A stretch of 64,000 nt of DNA from JBGPEQ01 sp050180895 (GTDB lineage: Bacteria > Pseudomonadota > Alphaproteobacteria > Dongiales > Dongiaceae): positions 62,001-126,000 of the forward strand of contig JBFXDS010000004.1 in NCBI GenBank assembly GCA_050180895.1, given 5' to 3'. Below the pieces are notes generated by a model. It saw nothing but the letters and a program-made list of their open reading frames with translations, was not told where the DNA came from and made no database searches. Shown in pieces: positions 7,754-15,606 of this stretch. The position numbers and the translations under genes are program-made. How positions within the stretch are numbered: position 1 is the first letter of the stretch; the number at the start of each line of letters is the position of its first letter.

Positions 7754-8404
7754 ATGTTGAACATTCCAGCCGACATCTATACCGAGCCCGATGCCTCGCC
7801 GGATACGCTGGCCAATCTGGGCCCGTTGCGGCGCTTGGCCGGGGTATGGGAATCCGATCAGGGGGTGGACATCAACCCCAAGGCGGACGGCCCCGAGCGG
7901 CGCATGTTCCGGGAGCATATCCGGCTGGAGCCGATCGACCCGCAGACCAACGGCCCTCAACTCCTCTATGGACTACGCTACCACACCCATATCAACACGC
8001 CGGAGGAAGCCATCACCTTCCACGATCAGGTCGGTTATTGGCTATGGGAGCCGGCCACGGGGCTGATCATGCAGACCATCGCCATTCCTCGCGGGCAAGT
8101 GGTGCTGGCGGGCGGAACGGCGAAGCCGGACGACGATCACATTTCAGTGGAGGCGCGGCGTGGCGATACCCGTTTCGGCATTTGCTCGACCACATTTCTG
8201 GAGGAGGCGTTTCGCACCGACTATTACCGCATTGACATCACCTTCAACGGTGACGGCACCTGGACTTATGTAACGCGCACCGATCTGGCGGTAAGGGGCA
8301 AGGCGCCGCCGTTCGACCACCGTGACACCAACACCCTACGGCGGATCGCACCACCTGTGCCGAACCCGCTCGTCAGTCTGCTGAAGGATGGCAAAACGGG
8401 CTAG
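7754..8404 (+). CDS. Heme-binding beta-barrel (nitrobindin/THAP4-like, FABP-like) protein
   Basis: The protein has 216 aa. It contains the features of the lipocalin-like heme-binding family: NLGPLRRLAGVWESDQGVD at the N-terminus (GxWxGxG region), LRYHTHI, the GYWLWEPATGLIMQTIAIPRGQ strand pair and a C-terminal FDHRDTNTLRRI. In nitrobindins a single His binds ferric heme. The closing-strand His (FDH) is present. Family members detoxify peroxynitrite or bind fatty-acid-like ligands, and the ligand here is unknown. It is cytoplasmic with no signal peptide. It appears monocistronic, with its own putative operator and a good GGAG site. Confidence 0.75.
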   Translation: MLNIPADIYTEPDASPDTLANLGPLRRLAGVWESDQGVDINPKADGPERRMFREHIRLEPIDPQTNGPQLLYGLRYHTHINTPEEAITFHDQVGYWLWEPATGLIMQTIAIPRGQVVLAGGTAKPDDDHISVEARRGDTRFGICSTTFLEEAFRTDYYRIDITFNGDGTWTYVTRTDLAVRGKAPPFDHRDTNTLRRIAPPVPNPLVSLLKDGKTG

Positions 8405-8519
8405 CAGGCCGTCGACGCCAACCTCCTTGACCGCCACCATCTCGATCTCGTCGCTCCTACGATGCACCCTTCGACGGCCTTGCCGGTGCTGCGGAACGCG
8501 CAACCCCGTGGAGGCCCAG

Positions 8520-9053
8520 CTAGCTGCGTCGCACCCTTGCCCGTTGAAAGAGCGCACGGGCCACGCTGTTGGGGAATTTGACGCTTTCGAGCATCCACAT
8601 CGGCCACTCCTGCTGCAGCGACGCCGGCGGCGCACGAACAGCTCGCACAGACAGGCCGACCAGGCGGAACAACACGCGCGCCCGCGGCGCGTGATAACGA
8701 TCAGTCACCAGGATGACCGCCGAGATGCCGCGATCGGCCAGCAGCCGCGCGGTCTCCGTCGCATTCTCGAGGGTGTTGCGCGACCTCGGCTCGACCAGCA
8801 GTGCCATGTCCGGAACGCCGGCAGCGAGCGCCAAACCGCGCATCACCTCCGCCTCCGGAACCGCGCGCTCGCCACCGCCGCTCAGCAGCAGGACAGGTGC
8901 GACACCGGCCCGATAGAGCGCGACCGCCGTCTGCACGCGACGTTCGATCGCCCGGCTGGGCCGACCGTCTCTGAGGGTCTTGGCGCCGAGAACGACGATG
9001 GCACCCGCACGGCTGCCTGATGGAGCGGCTTTCCCGGCTGACGATGTCTCCAT
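8520..9053 (-). CDS. YdcF family protein (DUF218)
   Basis: The protein has 177 aa. The signature AIVVLGAKTLRDGRPS near the N-terminus, RVQTAVALYRAGVAPVLLLSGGG, the EAEVMRGLALAAGVP segment, RNTLENATETARLL and VTDRYHAPRARVLF are all typical of DUF218/YdcF proteins, whose members include SanA- and ElyC-like envelope factors. This copy has no evident transmembrane helix or signal peptide, so it resembles cytoplasmic YdcF. The biochemical role of the family is poorly defined. It lies upstream of nothing obvious: 52 bases separate its start from the end of the HutD-like gene on the same strand, so the two may be co-transcribed. Confidence 0.85.
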   Translation of the reverse strand: METSSAGKAAPSGSRAGAIVVLGAKTLRDGRPSRAIERRVQTAVALYRAGVAPVLLLSGGGERAVPEAEVMRGLALAAGVPDMALLVEPRSRNTLENATETARLLADRGISAVILVTDRYHAPRARVLFRLVGLSVRAVRAPPASLQQEWPMWMLESVKFPNSVARALFQRARVRRS

Positions 9054-9105
9054 TGCAATCCCGCGTCGACAGCTCGACGTCGTGCTGGAGTCGCGTATTC
9101 CAGGA

Positions 9106-9774
9106 TTAGGCTGCGGGCCGGCACGGCGTCAAGCCGATGACCGCGATCCTCGTGCGCGATCCGGCCGCCGTCACCGCAACCCGCGTGCCATCATCGGAGC
9201 ACGACGCCGCGCGATCGAGGACGGCGGTGTGATGTCTCGCCAAACATACCGGCTGGCCGGACCCGCCGCCTGCCAGCTCGACCGATCCGTCGAAGCAGTA
9301 GACGACGCAGTGAAGCACAGCCGGCAGATCGACCGATCGCGCCGAATCCAATTCGAAGACATCCAACCGCGCGTGAAGCCTGGAACGATCGACCATCAGA
9401 TTGAAGTCGCGGATCGGTCCGCCGAGCAGTCGGCATTCCGCCGGCTCATCGCCGGAGAAGACGAAGGGCTCGAATAGACGGTCGAGGCGACGCGTCGGCG
9501 CGTCGCCGACCGTGAGATCCATGCCGTCGCCCTCGACGACCATGATCGTTCGGTCATAGCCGGGGAAAGCGGAGAACGGCCCCGAACGCTGTACCGCCGC
9601 AATGCTGACGCGCCAGCGGAAGCCGCCGCCGAGATCGGCATTCGGCGGATCGATGGCGATTTCCGTTGTCGTGCCGAAGCCGTTCTTCCAGGGCATGACG
9701 CGGTAGTGCGAGGCGTCGATCATCCGAATGGCAAACGACCCACCGACGGGCGAACTCCGACCGAAGTCTGTCAT
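9106..9774 (-). CDS. HutD/Ves family cupin-like protein
   Basis: The protein has 222 aa. The opening IDASHYRVMPWKNGFGTTTEIAI is the hallmark of the HutD/Ves (DUF886) family of bicupin proteins, followed by the FRWRVSIAAVQRSGPFSAFPGYDR core and a GGPIRDFNLM motif. HutD is linked to histidine utilisation in pseudomonads and to cold shock as Ves in E. coli, with no established enzymatic activity. No other hut gene is in the window. It is divergent from the TRAP transporter operon, with 291 bases between the start codons. Confidence 0.85.
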   Translation of the reverse strand: MTDFGRSSPVGGSFAIRMIDASHYRVMPWKNGFGTTTEIAIDPPNADLGGGFRWRVSIAAVQRSGPFSAFPGYDRTIMVVEGDGMDLTVGDAPTRRLDRLFEPFVFSGDEPAECRLLGGPIRDFNLMVDRSRLHARLDVFELDSARSVDLPAVLHCVVYCFDGSVELAGGGSGQPVCLARHHTAVLDRAASCSDDGTRVAVTAAGSRTRIAVIGLTPCRPAA

Positions 9775-9988
9775 TCTGGTTTCCCCTCCATCGACGCCGA
9801 CAACGTTGCGTTCAAATTCCTGCTACACGAAGTCGCGGTTCAGGTGCTTGGCGGCTGAACGGCCAGCCTTGCACTCCGCTCGTCGGCCGGTGGAAGCCGA
9901 ACCGCTTGCGCACTCGACACAGCCTTTTGACTTTTTCTCGCGTGCGTGGCGGTATATGACAGCAACCAGATCGACGCGTGCGCGGATG

Positions 9989-10005
9989 ACCAATCAAGCA
10001 TTGGT
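9989..10005 (+). promoter_or_regulatory. Palindromic operator candidate upstream of dctP
   Basis: ACCAAT (9989-9994) and ATTGGT (10000-10005) form a perfect inverted repeat with a five-base spacer. It lies 60 bases before the dctP start and would suit a GntR- or LacI-type dimer. No regulator gene is adjacent to the TRAP cluster, so its owner is unknown. The rest of 9775-9988 shows nothing else that I can support. Confidence 0.35.
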
Positions 10006-10065
10006 TCAAAGAACGGCCATCCCCACGGTTGACGATATGCGATGATGATGAGGGAGGTAGATACC

Positions 10066-11226
10066 ATGTTGCGTGACCAAGAACCCGTTCACGGCACATC
10101 CTCGACCACCACGGCAAAAGCCACGCGCCGCCGCTTTCTGAGGGGAGCAGCAGCCACCGCGGCCGGTGCAACAGCTGCTGTCGCGATGCCGAACGTTTCT
10201 CGGGCGGAGACCGTCGTCCTAAAAATGCAGGGATCATGGGCAGGGACCGACGTCTTCAATGAAATGGCCGAAGACTATGTCACTCGCGTGAATGAGATGG
10301 CCGGGGGACGCCTGAAGATCGACTATCTGTTGGCCGGCGCCGTCGTGAAGCCGTTCAGTGTGCAGGACGCGGTGCATGAGGGCGTGCTCGACGCGGCGCA
10401 TACCGTCCCCGTGTATTGGTACGGCAAGAACAAGGCGGCGTCCCTGTTCGGCTCCGGGCCGATCAACGGCACCAACGCCGAGCAGACGCTGGCATGGATT
10501 CATCAAGGCGGCGGCTATGACCTCTATGTAGAGCTCGTTCAAAAGATCCTTGGCCTCAACATCGTCGGGTTCTTCGCCCTGCCGATGCCGACGCAGCCGC
10601 TCGGCTGGTTCAAGAAGGAGATCGCATCCGCCGACGACATCAAGGGCCTGAAATATCGAACGGTCGGCCTCGCCGCCGATCTGTTCCAGGAAATGGGTGC
10701 GGCCGTAGCCCAGCTGCCGGGCGGCGAGATCATCCCGGCGATGGAGCGCGGCGTCATCGACGCCTTCGAATTCAACAACCCGACCTCCGACAGCCGGTTC
10801 GGGGCCCAGGACGTGAGCAAGATCTACATGCTCGGCAGCTACCATCAGGCGATGGAATTCTTCGAGATCATGTTCAACAAGACGAAGTACGAATCGCTGC
10901 CGGCCGAGCATCAGGCCATCCTCAAATACGCGGCCGAAGCGGCGTCCACCAACAACTATGCGAAGGCGATGGACTACTACTCGGCCGACCTGCAGAAGCT
11001 CGTCAACGATCACGGCGTCAAAGTCCATCGGACGCCGGACTCGGTGTTCGATGCCCAGCTGGCCGCCTGGGACAAGCTGACCGTCAATCTCAGCCAAGAC
11101 CCCTTCTTCGCCAAGGTGGTCGAATCGCAGAAGAACTGGGCGAAGCGCGTCGCGTATTACCACTATATCAACACGGCGGACTACAAGCGCGGGTACGAGC
11201 ACGTGTTCGGCCCACTCGGGTTCTAA
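10066..11226 (+). CDS. dctP: TRAP transporter substrate-binding protein (DctP/TakP-like)
   Basis: This is a periplasmic solute receptor of 386 aa. A twin-arginine signal (RRRFLRGAAATAAGATAAVA, cleavage after SRA) precedes a DctP fold that begins at LKMQGSWAGTDVFNEMAEDY. The segment GTNAEQTLAWIHQGGGYDLYVELVQK and the GLKYRTVGLAADLFQEMGA region with its ligand-coordinating Arg resemble TakP-type receptors for 2-oxo acids and related carboxylates. AGGGAGG at 10051-10057 fixes the start at 10066 rather than the earlier ATGs. It heads the dctPQM-amidase cluster, so the ligand may be an amide-derived carboxylate. Confidence 0.9.
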   Translation: MLRDQEPVHGTSSTTTAKATRRRFLRGAAATAAGATAAVAMPNVSRAETVVLKMQGSWAGTDVFNEMAEDYVTRVNEMAGGRLKIDYLLAGAVVKPFSVQDAVHEGVLDAAHTVPVYWYGKNKAASLFGSGPINGTNAEQTLAWIHQGGGYDLYVELVQKILGLNIVGFFALPMPTQPLGWFKKEIASADDIKGLKYRTVGLAADLFQEMGAAVAQLPGGEIIPAMERGVIDAFEFNNPTSDSRFGAQDVSKIYMLGSYHQAMEFFEIMFNKTKYESLPAEHQAILKYAAEAASTNNYAKAMDYYSADLQKLVNDHGVKVHRTPDSVFDAQLAAWDKLTVNLSQDPFFAKVVESQKNWAKRVAYYHYINTADYKRGYEHVFGPLGF

Positions 11227-11261
11227 GTCGCCGGGTCCAGCTTGTCTATCGACTGACCTCG

Positions 11262-11291
11262 TTAGGGCGGTGCCATTCGGCGCCGCCCTAA
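11262..11291 (+). terminator. Intercistronic stem-loop between dctP and dctQ
   Basis: A 13-base arm (11262-11274) pairs with 11279-11291 around the loop ATTC, with one G-U pair. No T-run follows, so it is more likely an mRNA-stabilising or partial-attenuation hairpin. That would raise receptor production over the membrane subunits, as is usual in binding-protein operons. Confidence 0.6.
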
Positions 11292-11334
11292 TGTCATCGC
11301 GGGCGAGCACGTTCAGGGGGAAATCGAGCCGGCA

Positions 11335-11922
11335 ATGCACGCATTCCTGTATTTCGTCGACCGCCTCACCATGTGGACCGGAAAGGCCTTTTCATGGTGC
11401 GTCGTCGTCCTCACCCTGGGCGTGAGCTACGACATATTCGTCCGCAAGGTGTTCGGCGCGCCGACCGCATGGGCCTATGACTTCAGCTACATCATGTACG
11501 GCGCGCTCTTCATGATGGCCGGCGCCTACACTCTCTCGCGCGACGGCCATGTCCGTTGCGACGTCATCTACCGGCTGCTTCCGCCGCGGGTCCAGGCCGC
11601 CCTCGACCTGACGCTGTTCATCATCTTCTTCTTTCCCGGCGTGCTGGCTCTGGTCTATATCGGCGTTCACTTTGCCAGGCTCTCATGGAGTTACAATGAG
11701 GTCAGCAGCTTCAGCCCCGCCAATATTCCGATCTACCCGTCGAAGACACTGATCCCGATCGCCGGCATACTGCTCGTCCTCCAGGGGATTTCCGAGGTCG
11801 TCCGTTGCATCCGCTGTATTCGTACCGGGCAATGGCCTGAGCGCATCCGCGACGTCGAGGAAACCGAGAGCGTCATCCTGCACGAGCGCGAGGACATGGC
11901 GCGCCTGGGAGAGAAGGAATGA
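11335..11922 (+). CDS. dctQ: TRAP transporter small permease (DctQ)
   Basis: The protein has 195 aa with four predicted membrane helices: FSWCVVVLTLGVSYDIFV, the YIMYGALFMMAGAYTLS segment, LDLTLFIIFFFPGVLALVYI and LIPIAGILLVLQGISEVV. The RDGHVRCDVIYRLLPPR motif after helix 2 is characteristic of DctQ subunits, which stabilise DctM and dock the receptor. A GGGGGAAAT site precedes the ATG. Its stop overlaps the dctM start (ATGA), so the two membrane subunits are translationally coupled. Confidence 0.9.
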   Translation: MHAFLYFVDRLTMWTGKAFSWCVVVLTLGVSYDIFVRKVFGAPTAWAYDFSYIMYGALFMMAGAYTLSRDGHVRCDVIYRLLPPRVQAALDLTLFIIFFFPGVLALVYIGVHFARLSWSYNEVSSFSPANIPIYPSKTLIPIAGILLVLQGISEVVRCIRCIRTGQWPERIRDVEETESVILHEREDMARLGEKE

Positions 11923-13238
11923 CCGACCCACAGGTGGCCATTCTGATGCTCGCGCTCTTTGTGGTCGCGATCTTCCTGGGTTTTCCCATCGCCTTCACGC
12001 TCATGGCGATGGGTGTGGCCTTCGGCTACTACGCCATGGAGGACAGGATCTTCAACCTGTTCGTCACGAACACGTACGACGTCATGGGCAACGACGTGCT
12101 CGTGGCCATTCCCCTGTTCCTGTTCATCGGCTACATCGTCGAGCGCGCCAACATCCTCGATCGCCTGTTTCACAGCCTGCAGGTCGCCGCCCGGCCCGTT
12201 CCGGCCTCGCTTGCTGTCGCCGCGCTCGCGACCTGCGCGATGTTCGCCACCGCGACCGGCATCGTCGGCGCCGTCGTCACCCTCATGGGGCTGCTGGCAT
12301 TTCCCGCGATGCTGCGGGCCGGGTACGACACGCGACTGTCGGCGGGCGTGATCTGTGCCGGCGGCTGCCTGGGTATCCTCATTCCGCCGAGCATCCTTCT
12401 GATCGTATACGGAGCCACCGCGGGCGTCTCTGTCGTCAGGCTGTACGCGGGCGCCTTCCTGCCCGGATTCCTCCTGGCCAGCATGTACATGGGCTATGTG
12501 ATCATGCGTGCCGTCCTGAACCCAAGACTGGCGCCGAAGCTGCCGAAAGCGGAGTCCGGAGTATCGTTCCTGCAGATCGCCTGGGATCTGCTGACCTCCT
12601 TCGTTCCACTGGCCGTGCTGATCATGGCGGTCCTGGGCGCAATCGTGTTCGGTTGGGCGACGCCGTCGGAAGCGGCCGCGGTGGGATCGCTGGGCGCACT
12701 AGCCCTCGCGGCTGCGTATCGCGCCCTCACGTGGGAACGTCTGCGCGAGTCGGTGTTCCTGACGGCGCGCACCTCGGCGATGGTCTGCTTCCTCTTCGTC
12801 GGATCAGCGACCTTCGCCTCCGTCTTCGCCTACCTCGGCGGCAAGGCGCTCGTCGAGCAATGGGTGCTGGGGCTAGAACTCTCGCCCATCATGTTCCTGG
12901 TCATGACGCAGTTCATCATTTTCCTGCTCGGGTGGCCGCTGGAATGGACGGAGATCATCATCATCTTCGTGCCGATCTTCCTACCGCTCTTGCCGCATTT
13001 CGACATCGATCCGCTGATGTTCGGCATCCTGGTCGCACTCAATCTTCAGACGGCATTCCTGTCGCCGCCCGTGGCGATGTCGGCGTTCTATCTCAAGGGC
13101 GTGTCGCCCGCGAACGTGGATCTCATGGATATCTTCCGCGGCATGCTGCCATTCATGTTCATCGTGATCCTCAGCATGGCGATCGTGTATGTGTTCCCGG
13201 GTATAGCGCTCTGGTTGCCGAGCTATCTCTACGATTGA
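11919..13238 (+). CDS. dctM: TRAP transporter large permease (DctM)
   Basis: The protein has 439 aa, normal for DctM, with about 12 membrane helices. Family motifs include LFVVAIFLGFPIAFTL at the N-terminus, NDVLVAIPLFLFIGYIVER, TGIVGAVVTLMGLLAFPAML, GGCLGILIPPSILLIVYG and LQTAFLSPPVAMSAFYLKGV. It forms the Na+-driven elevator that carries the substrate delivered by DctP. It is coupled to dctQ by a four-base overlap. The amidase start follows 26 bases after its stop, so all four genes are probably one transcript. Confidence 0.92.
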   Translation: MTDPQVAILMLALFVVAIFLGFPIAFTLMAMGVAFGYYAMEDRIFNLFVTNTYDVMGNDVLVAIPLFLFIGYIVERANILDRLFHSLQVAARPVPASLAVAALATCAMFATATGIVGAVVTLMGLLAFPAMLRAGYDTRLSAGVICAGGCLGILIPPSILLIVYGATAGVSVVRLYAGAFLPGFLLASMYMGYVIMRAVLNPRLAPKLPKAESGVSFLQIAWDLLTSFVPLAVLIMAVLGAIVFGWATPSEAAAVGSLGALALAAAYRALTWERLRESVFLTARTSAMVCFLFVGSATFASVFAYLGGKALVEQWVLGLELSPIMFLVMTQFIIFLLGWPLEWTEIIIIFVPIFLPLLPHFDIDPLMFGILVALNLQTAFLSPPVAMSAFYLKGVSPANVDLMDIFRGMLPFMFIVILSMAIVYVFPGIALWLPSYLYD

Positions 13239-13264
13239 CCAGATCTCGCGACTCTTGAGCTGGT

Positions 13265-14602
13265 GTGGAACGGAACGTGGTTGCTGACGAATTCAGTGCG
13301 GTCGCTGCGCGCGCAGCCATAGACGTCGGGCGGATCACGTCGGAAGAACTGGTTGCAGCGTGTCTCGAGCGGATCCGGGCGATCGATCCGACGATCCAGG
13401 CCTGGGCCCATCTCGACCCGGAATACGCGCTTGCCCAAGCGCGCGCCGCCGATCGCGCGCGTCAGGAAGGCAAACCAATGGGGCCGCTTCACGGCATCCC
13501 CGTGGGCATTAAGGACATCTTCGACACTGCCGACTTGCCCACGGAGAACGGCACCGTCCTGCATGCGGGCCGCCGGCCGCCGCGGGATGCGACGACCGTA
13601 TCGCTCCTGCGCGCCTCCGGCGCGGTGATCATGGGCAAAACGGTCTCGACCGAGCTGGCCGTCTACGGTCCGGGCAAGACGAGGAACCCGCACGATCCGG
13701 AACGCACGCCGGGTGGATCCTCCAGCGGGTCCGCCGCCGCCGTCGCCGCCGGCATGATTCCCGTCGCGCTCGGCTCGCAGACGAACGGGTCCGTGATCCG
13801 GCCCGCATCGTATTGCGGAGTCTTCGGCTACAAGCCGACCCATGGGCTGATCCCGCGGACCGGCGTCCTCAAGCTGTCGCGTCACCTCGACCATGTCGGT
13901 GTCTTTGCGCGCAATGTCGAGGATCTCGCCCTGATCGCCCAGCCGCTGATGCGTTTTGACCCTCGCGATCCCGACACGCGCCCCCAGACCGAACCCGACC
14001 TCATGGCCGCGGCCGCAAGTGCACCACCCGTGCAGCCGCGATTGGGCTTCGTACGCTCGCCGGTCTGGGACCAGGCAACCGATGATGCGAAAGCCGCATT
14101 CGCGGAGCTCGTTGACGAACTTGGAGATCGTGTGGCCGAGATGCCCCTTCCCGGAGGCTTTGATGAGGCGCTGGCGGTCCATAGGACAATCTTCGAGGCT
14201 GACTTGGCACGCAACCTTGCCGACGAGTACGATCGCGGCCGGGAGAGGTTGAGCCCGACATTGCGGGAGATCATCGAGCGCGGGCATCGCTGCCTTGCGG
14301 TCGACTATATCCGGGCGGTGGACCGCATCCCCATCCTCGCGGCGTCGCTGGAAACGATGTTCGAGTGGTGCGATGCTCTCCTGACTCCGGCGGCGGCCGG
14401 CGAAGCACCGTCGGGTCTGGATTCGACGGGCAGCCCGGCATTCTGCACCATCTGGACTCTATGCGGCGTCCCGGCGGTAACAGTCCCGATTCTTCAGGGC
14501 GCCGCCGGTTTGCCGATCGGCGCGCAACTCGTGGGCCCGCGCGGAGACGATGCGCGGCTGCTGCGCACGGCGCGATGGCTGGTCAACAAAATCGGCCAGT
14601 AG
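13265..14602 (+). CDS. Amidase-signature family amidase
   Basis: The protein has 445 aa and starts at GTG 13265. The amidase-signature Ser-cisSer-Lys triad is present: Lys in GIPVGIKDIFDT, cis-Ser in GGSSSGSAAAVAAGM and nucleophile Ser in GSQTNGSVIRPAS. These enzymes hydrolyse small amides, aryl acylamides or carbamates. The length fits a stand-alone amidase rather than GatA, and no gatB/gatC is present. Because it is the last gene behind a TRAP carboxylate transporter, the likely logic is that an imported or co-metabolised amide is cleaved to an acid and ammonia. The actual substrate is unknown. Confidence 0.88.
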   Translation: MERNVVADEFSAVAARAAIDVGRITSEELVAACLERIRAIDPTIQAWAHLDPEYALAQARAADRARQEGKPMGPLHGIPVGIKDIFDTADLPTENGTVLHAGRRPPRDATTVSLLRASGAVIMGKTVSTELAVYGPGKTRNPHDPERTPGGSSSGSAAAVAAGMIPVALGSQTNGSVIRPASYCGVFGYKPTHGLIPRTGVLKLSRHLDHVGVFARNVEDLALIAQPLMRFDPRDPDTRPQTEPDLMAAAASAPPVQPRLGFVRSPVWDQATDDAKAAFAELVDELGDRVAEMPLPGGFDEALAVHRTIFEADLARNLADEYDRGRERLSPTLREIIERGHRCLAVDYIRAVDRIPILAASLETMFEWCDALLTPAAAGEAPSGLDSTGSPAFCTIWTLCGVPAVTVPILQGAAGLPIGAQLVGPRGDDARLLRTARWLVNKIGQ

Positions 14603-14640
14603 CGCAAAAGCCCCCGGTCGCCGCACCGGCAGGTAAGGCC

Positions 14641-14811
14641 TCAGCTCTCGGCTTCCGGCCGCCGCAAAGCGCCGTAGAAATCGGCGATCATCAGGGCTGC
14701 TCCGATCGCGAAAACGATAGTCAGCGGAATGGACGCGATCGTATACGCCAGCCACGCCCAAAATATCAGGGCGATCAGAATCGCGATCGAAGCGGCAATC
14801 CGTGTGATCAT
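14641..14811 (-). CDS. Small membrane protein (56 aa)
   Basis: Two hydrophobic segments, IAASIAILIALIFWAWLAYTI and PLTIVFAIGAALMIADFY, make a two-helix hairpin, ending in a charged RRPEAES tail. A strong GAGGAAGAGGG site lies just before the ATG at 14811, so this start is preferred over an in-frame upstream one at 14883. Family not recognised. It is convergent with the amidase. Confidence 0.6.
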   Translation of the reverse strand: MITRIAASIAILIALIFWAWLAYTIASIPLTIVFAIGAALMIADFYGALRRPEAES

Positions 14812-14947
14812 TGGGACCCTCTTCCTCGTGCGCAACGCCGATCTTCTTCGACTGTCGGGGTTCGTGCAAGCGCTTTGCGGCACGCCCCTGCGCGTTGAAG
14901 ATGGTCAATTCTGCCCGGGCGCCTGGACATTGCGCCGGGAAGGCCCG

Positions 14948-15481
14948 TTAGGCGGGCTGGCGTTTCGCCGAACGACCCTTGTCGCCCAGGTCGACGACCC
15001 GGTGCGCATTGCTGGCATGATCGAGAACCAGCGACGAGACGTCGAAAACTTCGTCCGACCAACAATGCGCCACCGTCAAATCGCTCAGCGCATGCGCCAT
15101 GAATTCAGCCTCTGTCATTCGCAGGGCCTGCCGGAAGCGCCGCCGGATGCGGGCGGTCATCTCCGAATCGCCGACTGTGTAGTCGCCGACGCGCGGGCCG
15201 AGGAATGCCGCCACGACGCTGCCGTCCGGCATCGTGCCGGCGATGGCGCAGGGATCCTGCAAGCCTTCAGCGATCGTCTGGCCTGTCGACACCGCTTCGT
15301 TGCCGTGCCGATCCAAGGACAAGCGCGCCAAGGAGATGCGCAGGTGGAAGTCGCCCAGGCGCTTCAGCAGCCGCTCCAGCTGGCAAATGAAGGAGTCCGG
15401 GCCGTGGGACGGCACCGGCCGCGAACAGCGCACCCGCTTGCGCGCGGCCAAATCATCGAACGAATACACGGTCGCCTGCAT
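14948..15481 (-). CDS. Hypothetical protein behind a CtrA-like box
   Basis: The protein has 177 aa and is soluble, without a signal peptide or known motif. It begins MQATVYSFDDLAARKRVRC, has a PGSVV-like core (TMPDGSVVAAFLGPRVGDYT) and a conserved-looking SEMTARIRRRFRQALR helix. I do not recognise the family. Third-position GC supports coding. Twenty bases upstream is a TTAA-N7-TTAA element, suggesting control by a CtrA-type cell-cycle or motility regulator. The gene to its right is the sensor kinase, transcribed in the same direction, so read-through is possible. Confidence 0.6.
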   Translation of the reverse strand: MQATVYSFDDLAARKRVRCSRPVPSHGPDSFICQLERLLKRLGDFHLRISLARLSLDRHGNEAVSTGQTIAEGLQDPCAIAGTMPDGSVVAAFLGPRVGDYTVGDSEMTARIRRRFRQALRMTEAEFMAHALSDLTVAHCWSDEVFDVSSLVLDHASNAHRVVDLGDKGRSAKRQPA

Positions 15482-15500
15482 AGCTTCCGTCCTAAGAGGG

Positions 15501-15515
15501 TTAACAAGGCGTTAA
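15501..15515 (-). promoter_or_regulatory. CtrA-like binding site TTAA-N7-TTAA
   Basis: TTAA (15501-15504) and TTAA (15512-15515), separated by exactly seven bases, match the full CtrA consensus of alphaproteobacteria. A third TTAA lies at 15520-15523. The box is 20 bases before the ATG of the hypothetical gene ending at 14948, in a locally AT-rich stretch of an otherwise GC-rich window. Confidence 0.5.
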
Positions 15516-15606
15516 CAAATTAACTATTTATATCAATGTTTTATCAGAGAATAGCAGCCGTCGCGGAGACAAACTTGTGGCAACGGGCCGGCTGCTCGAC
15601 ACGGAC

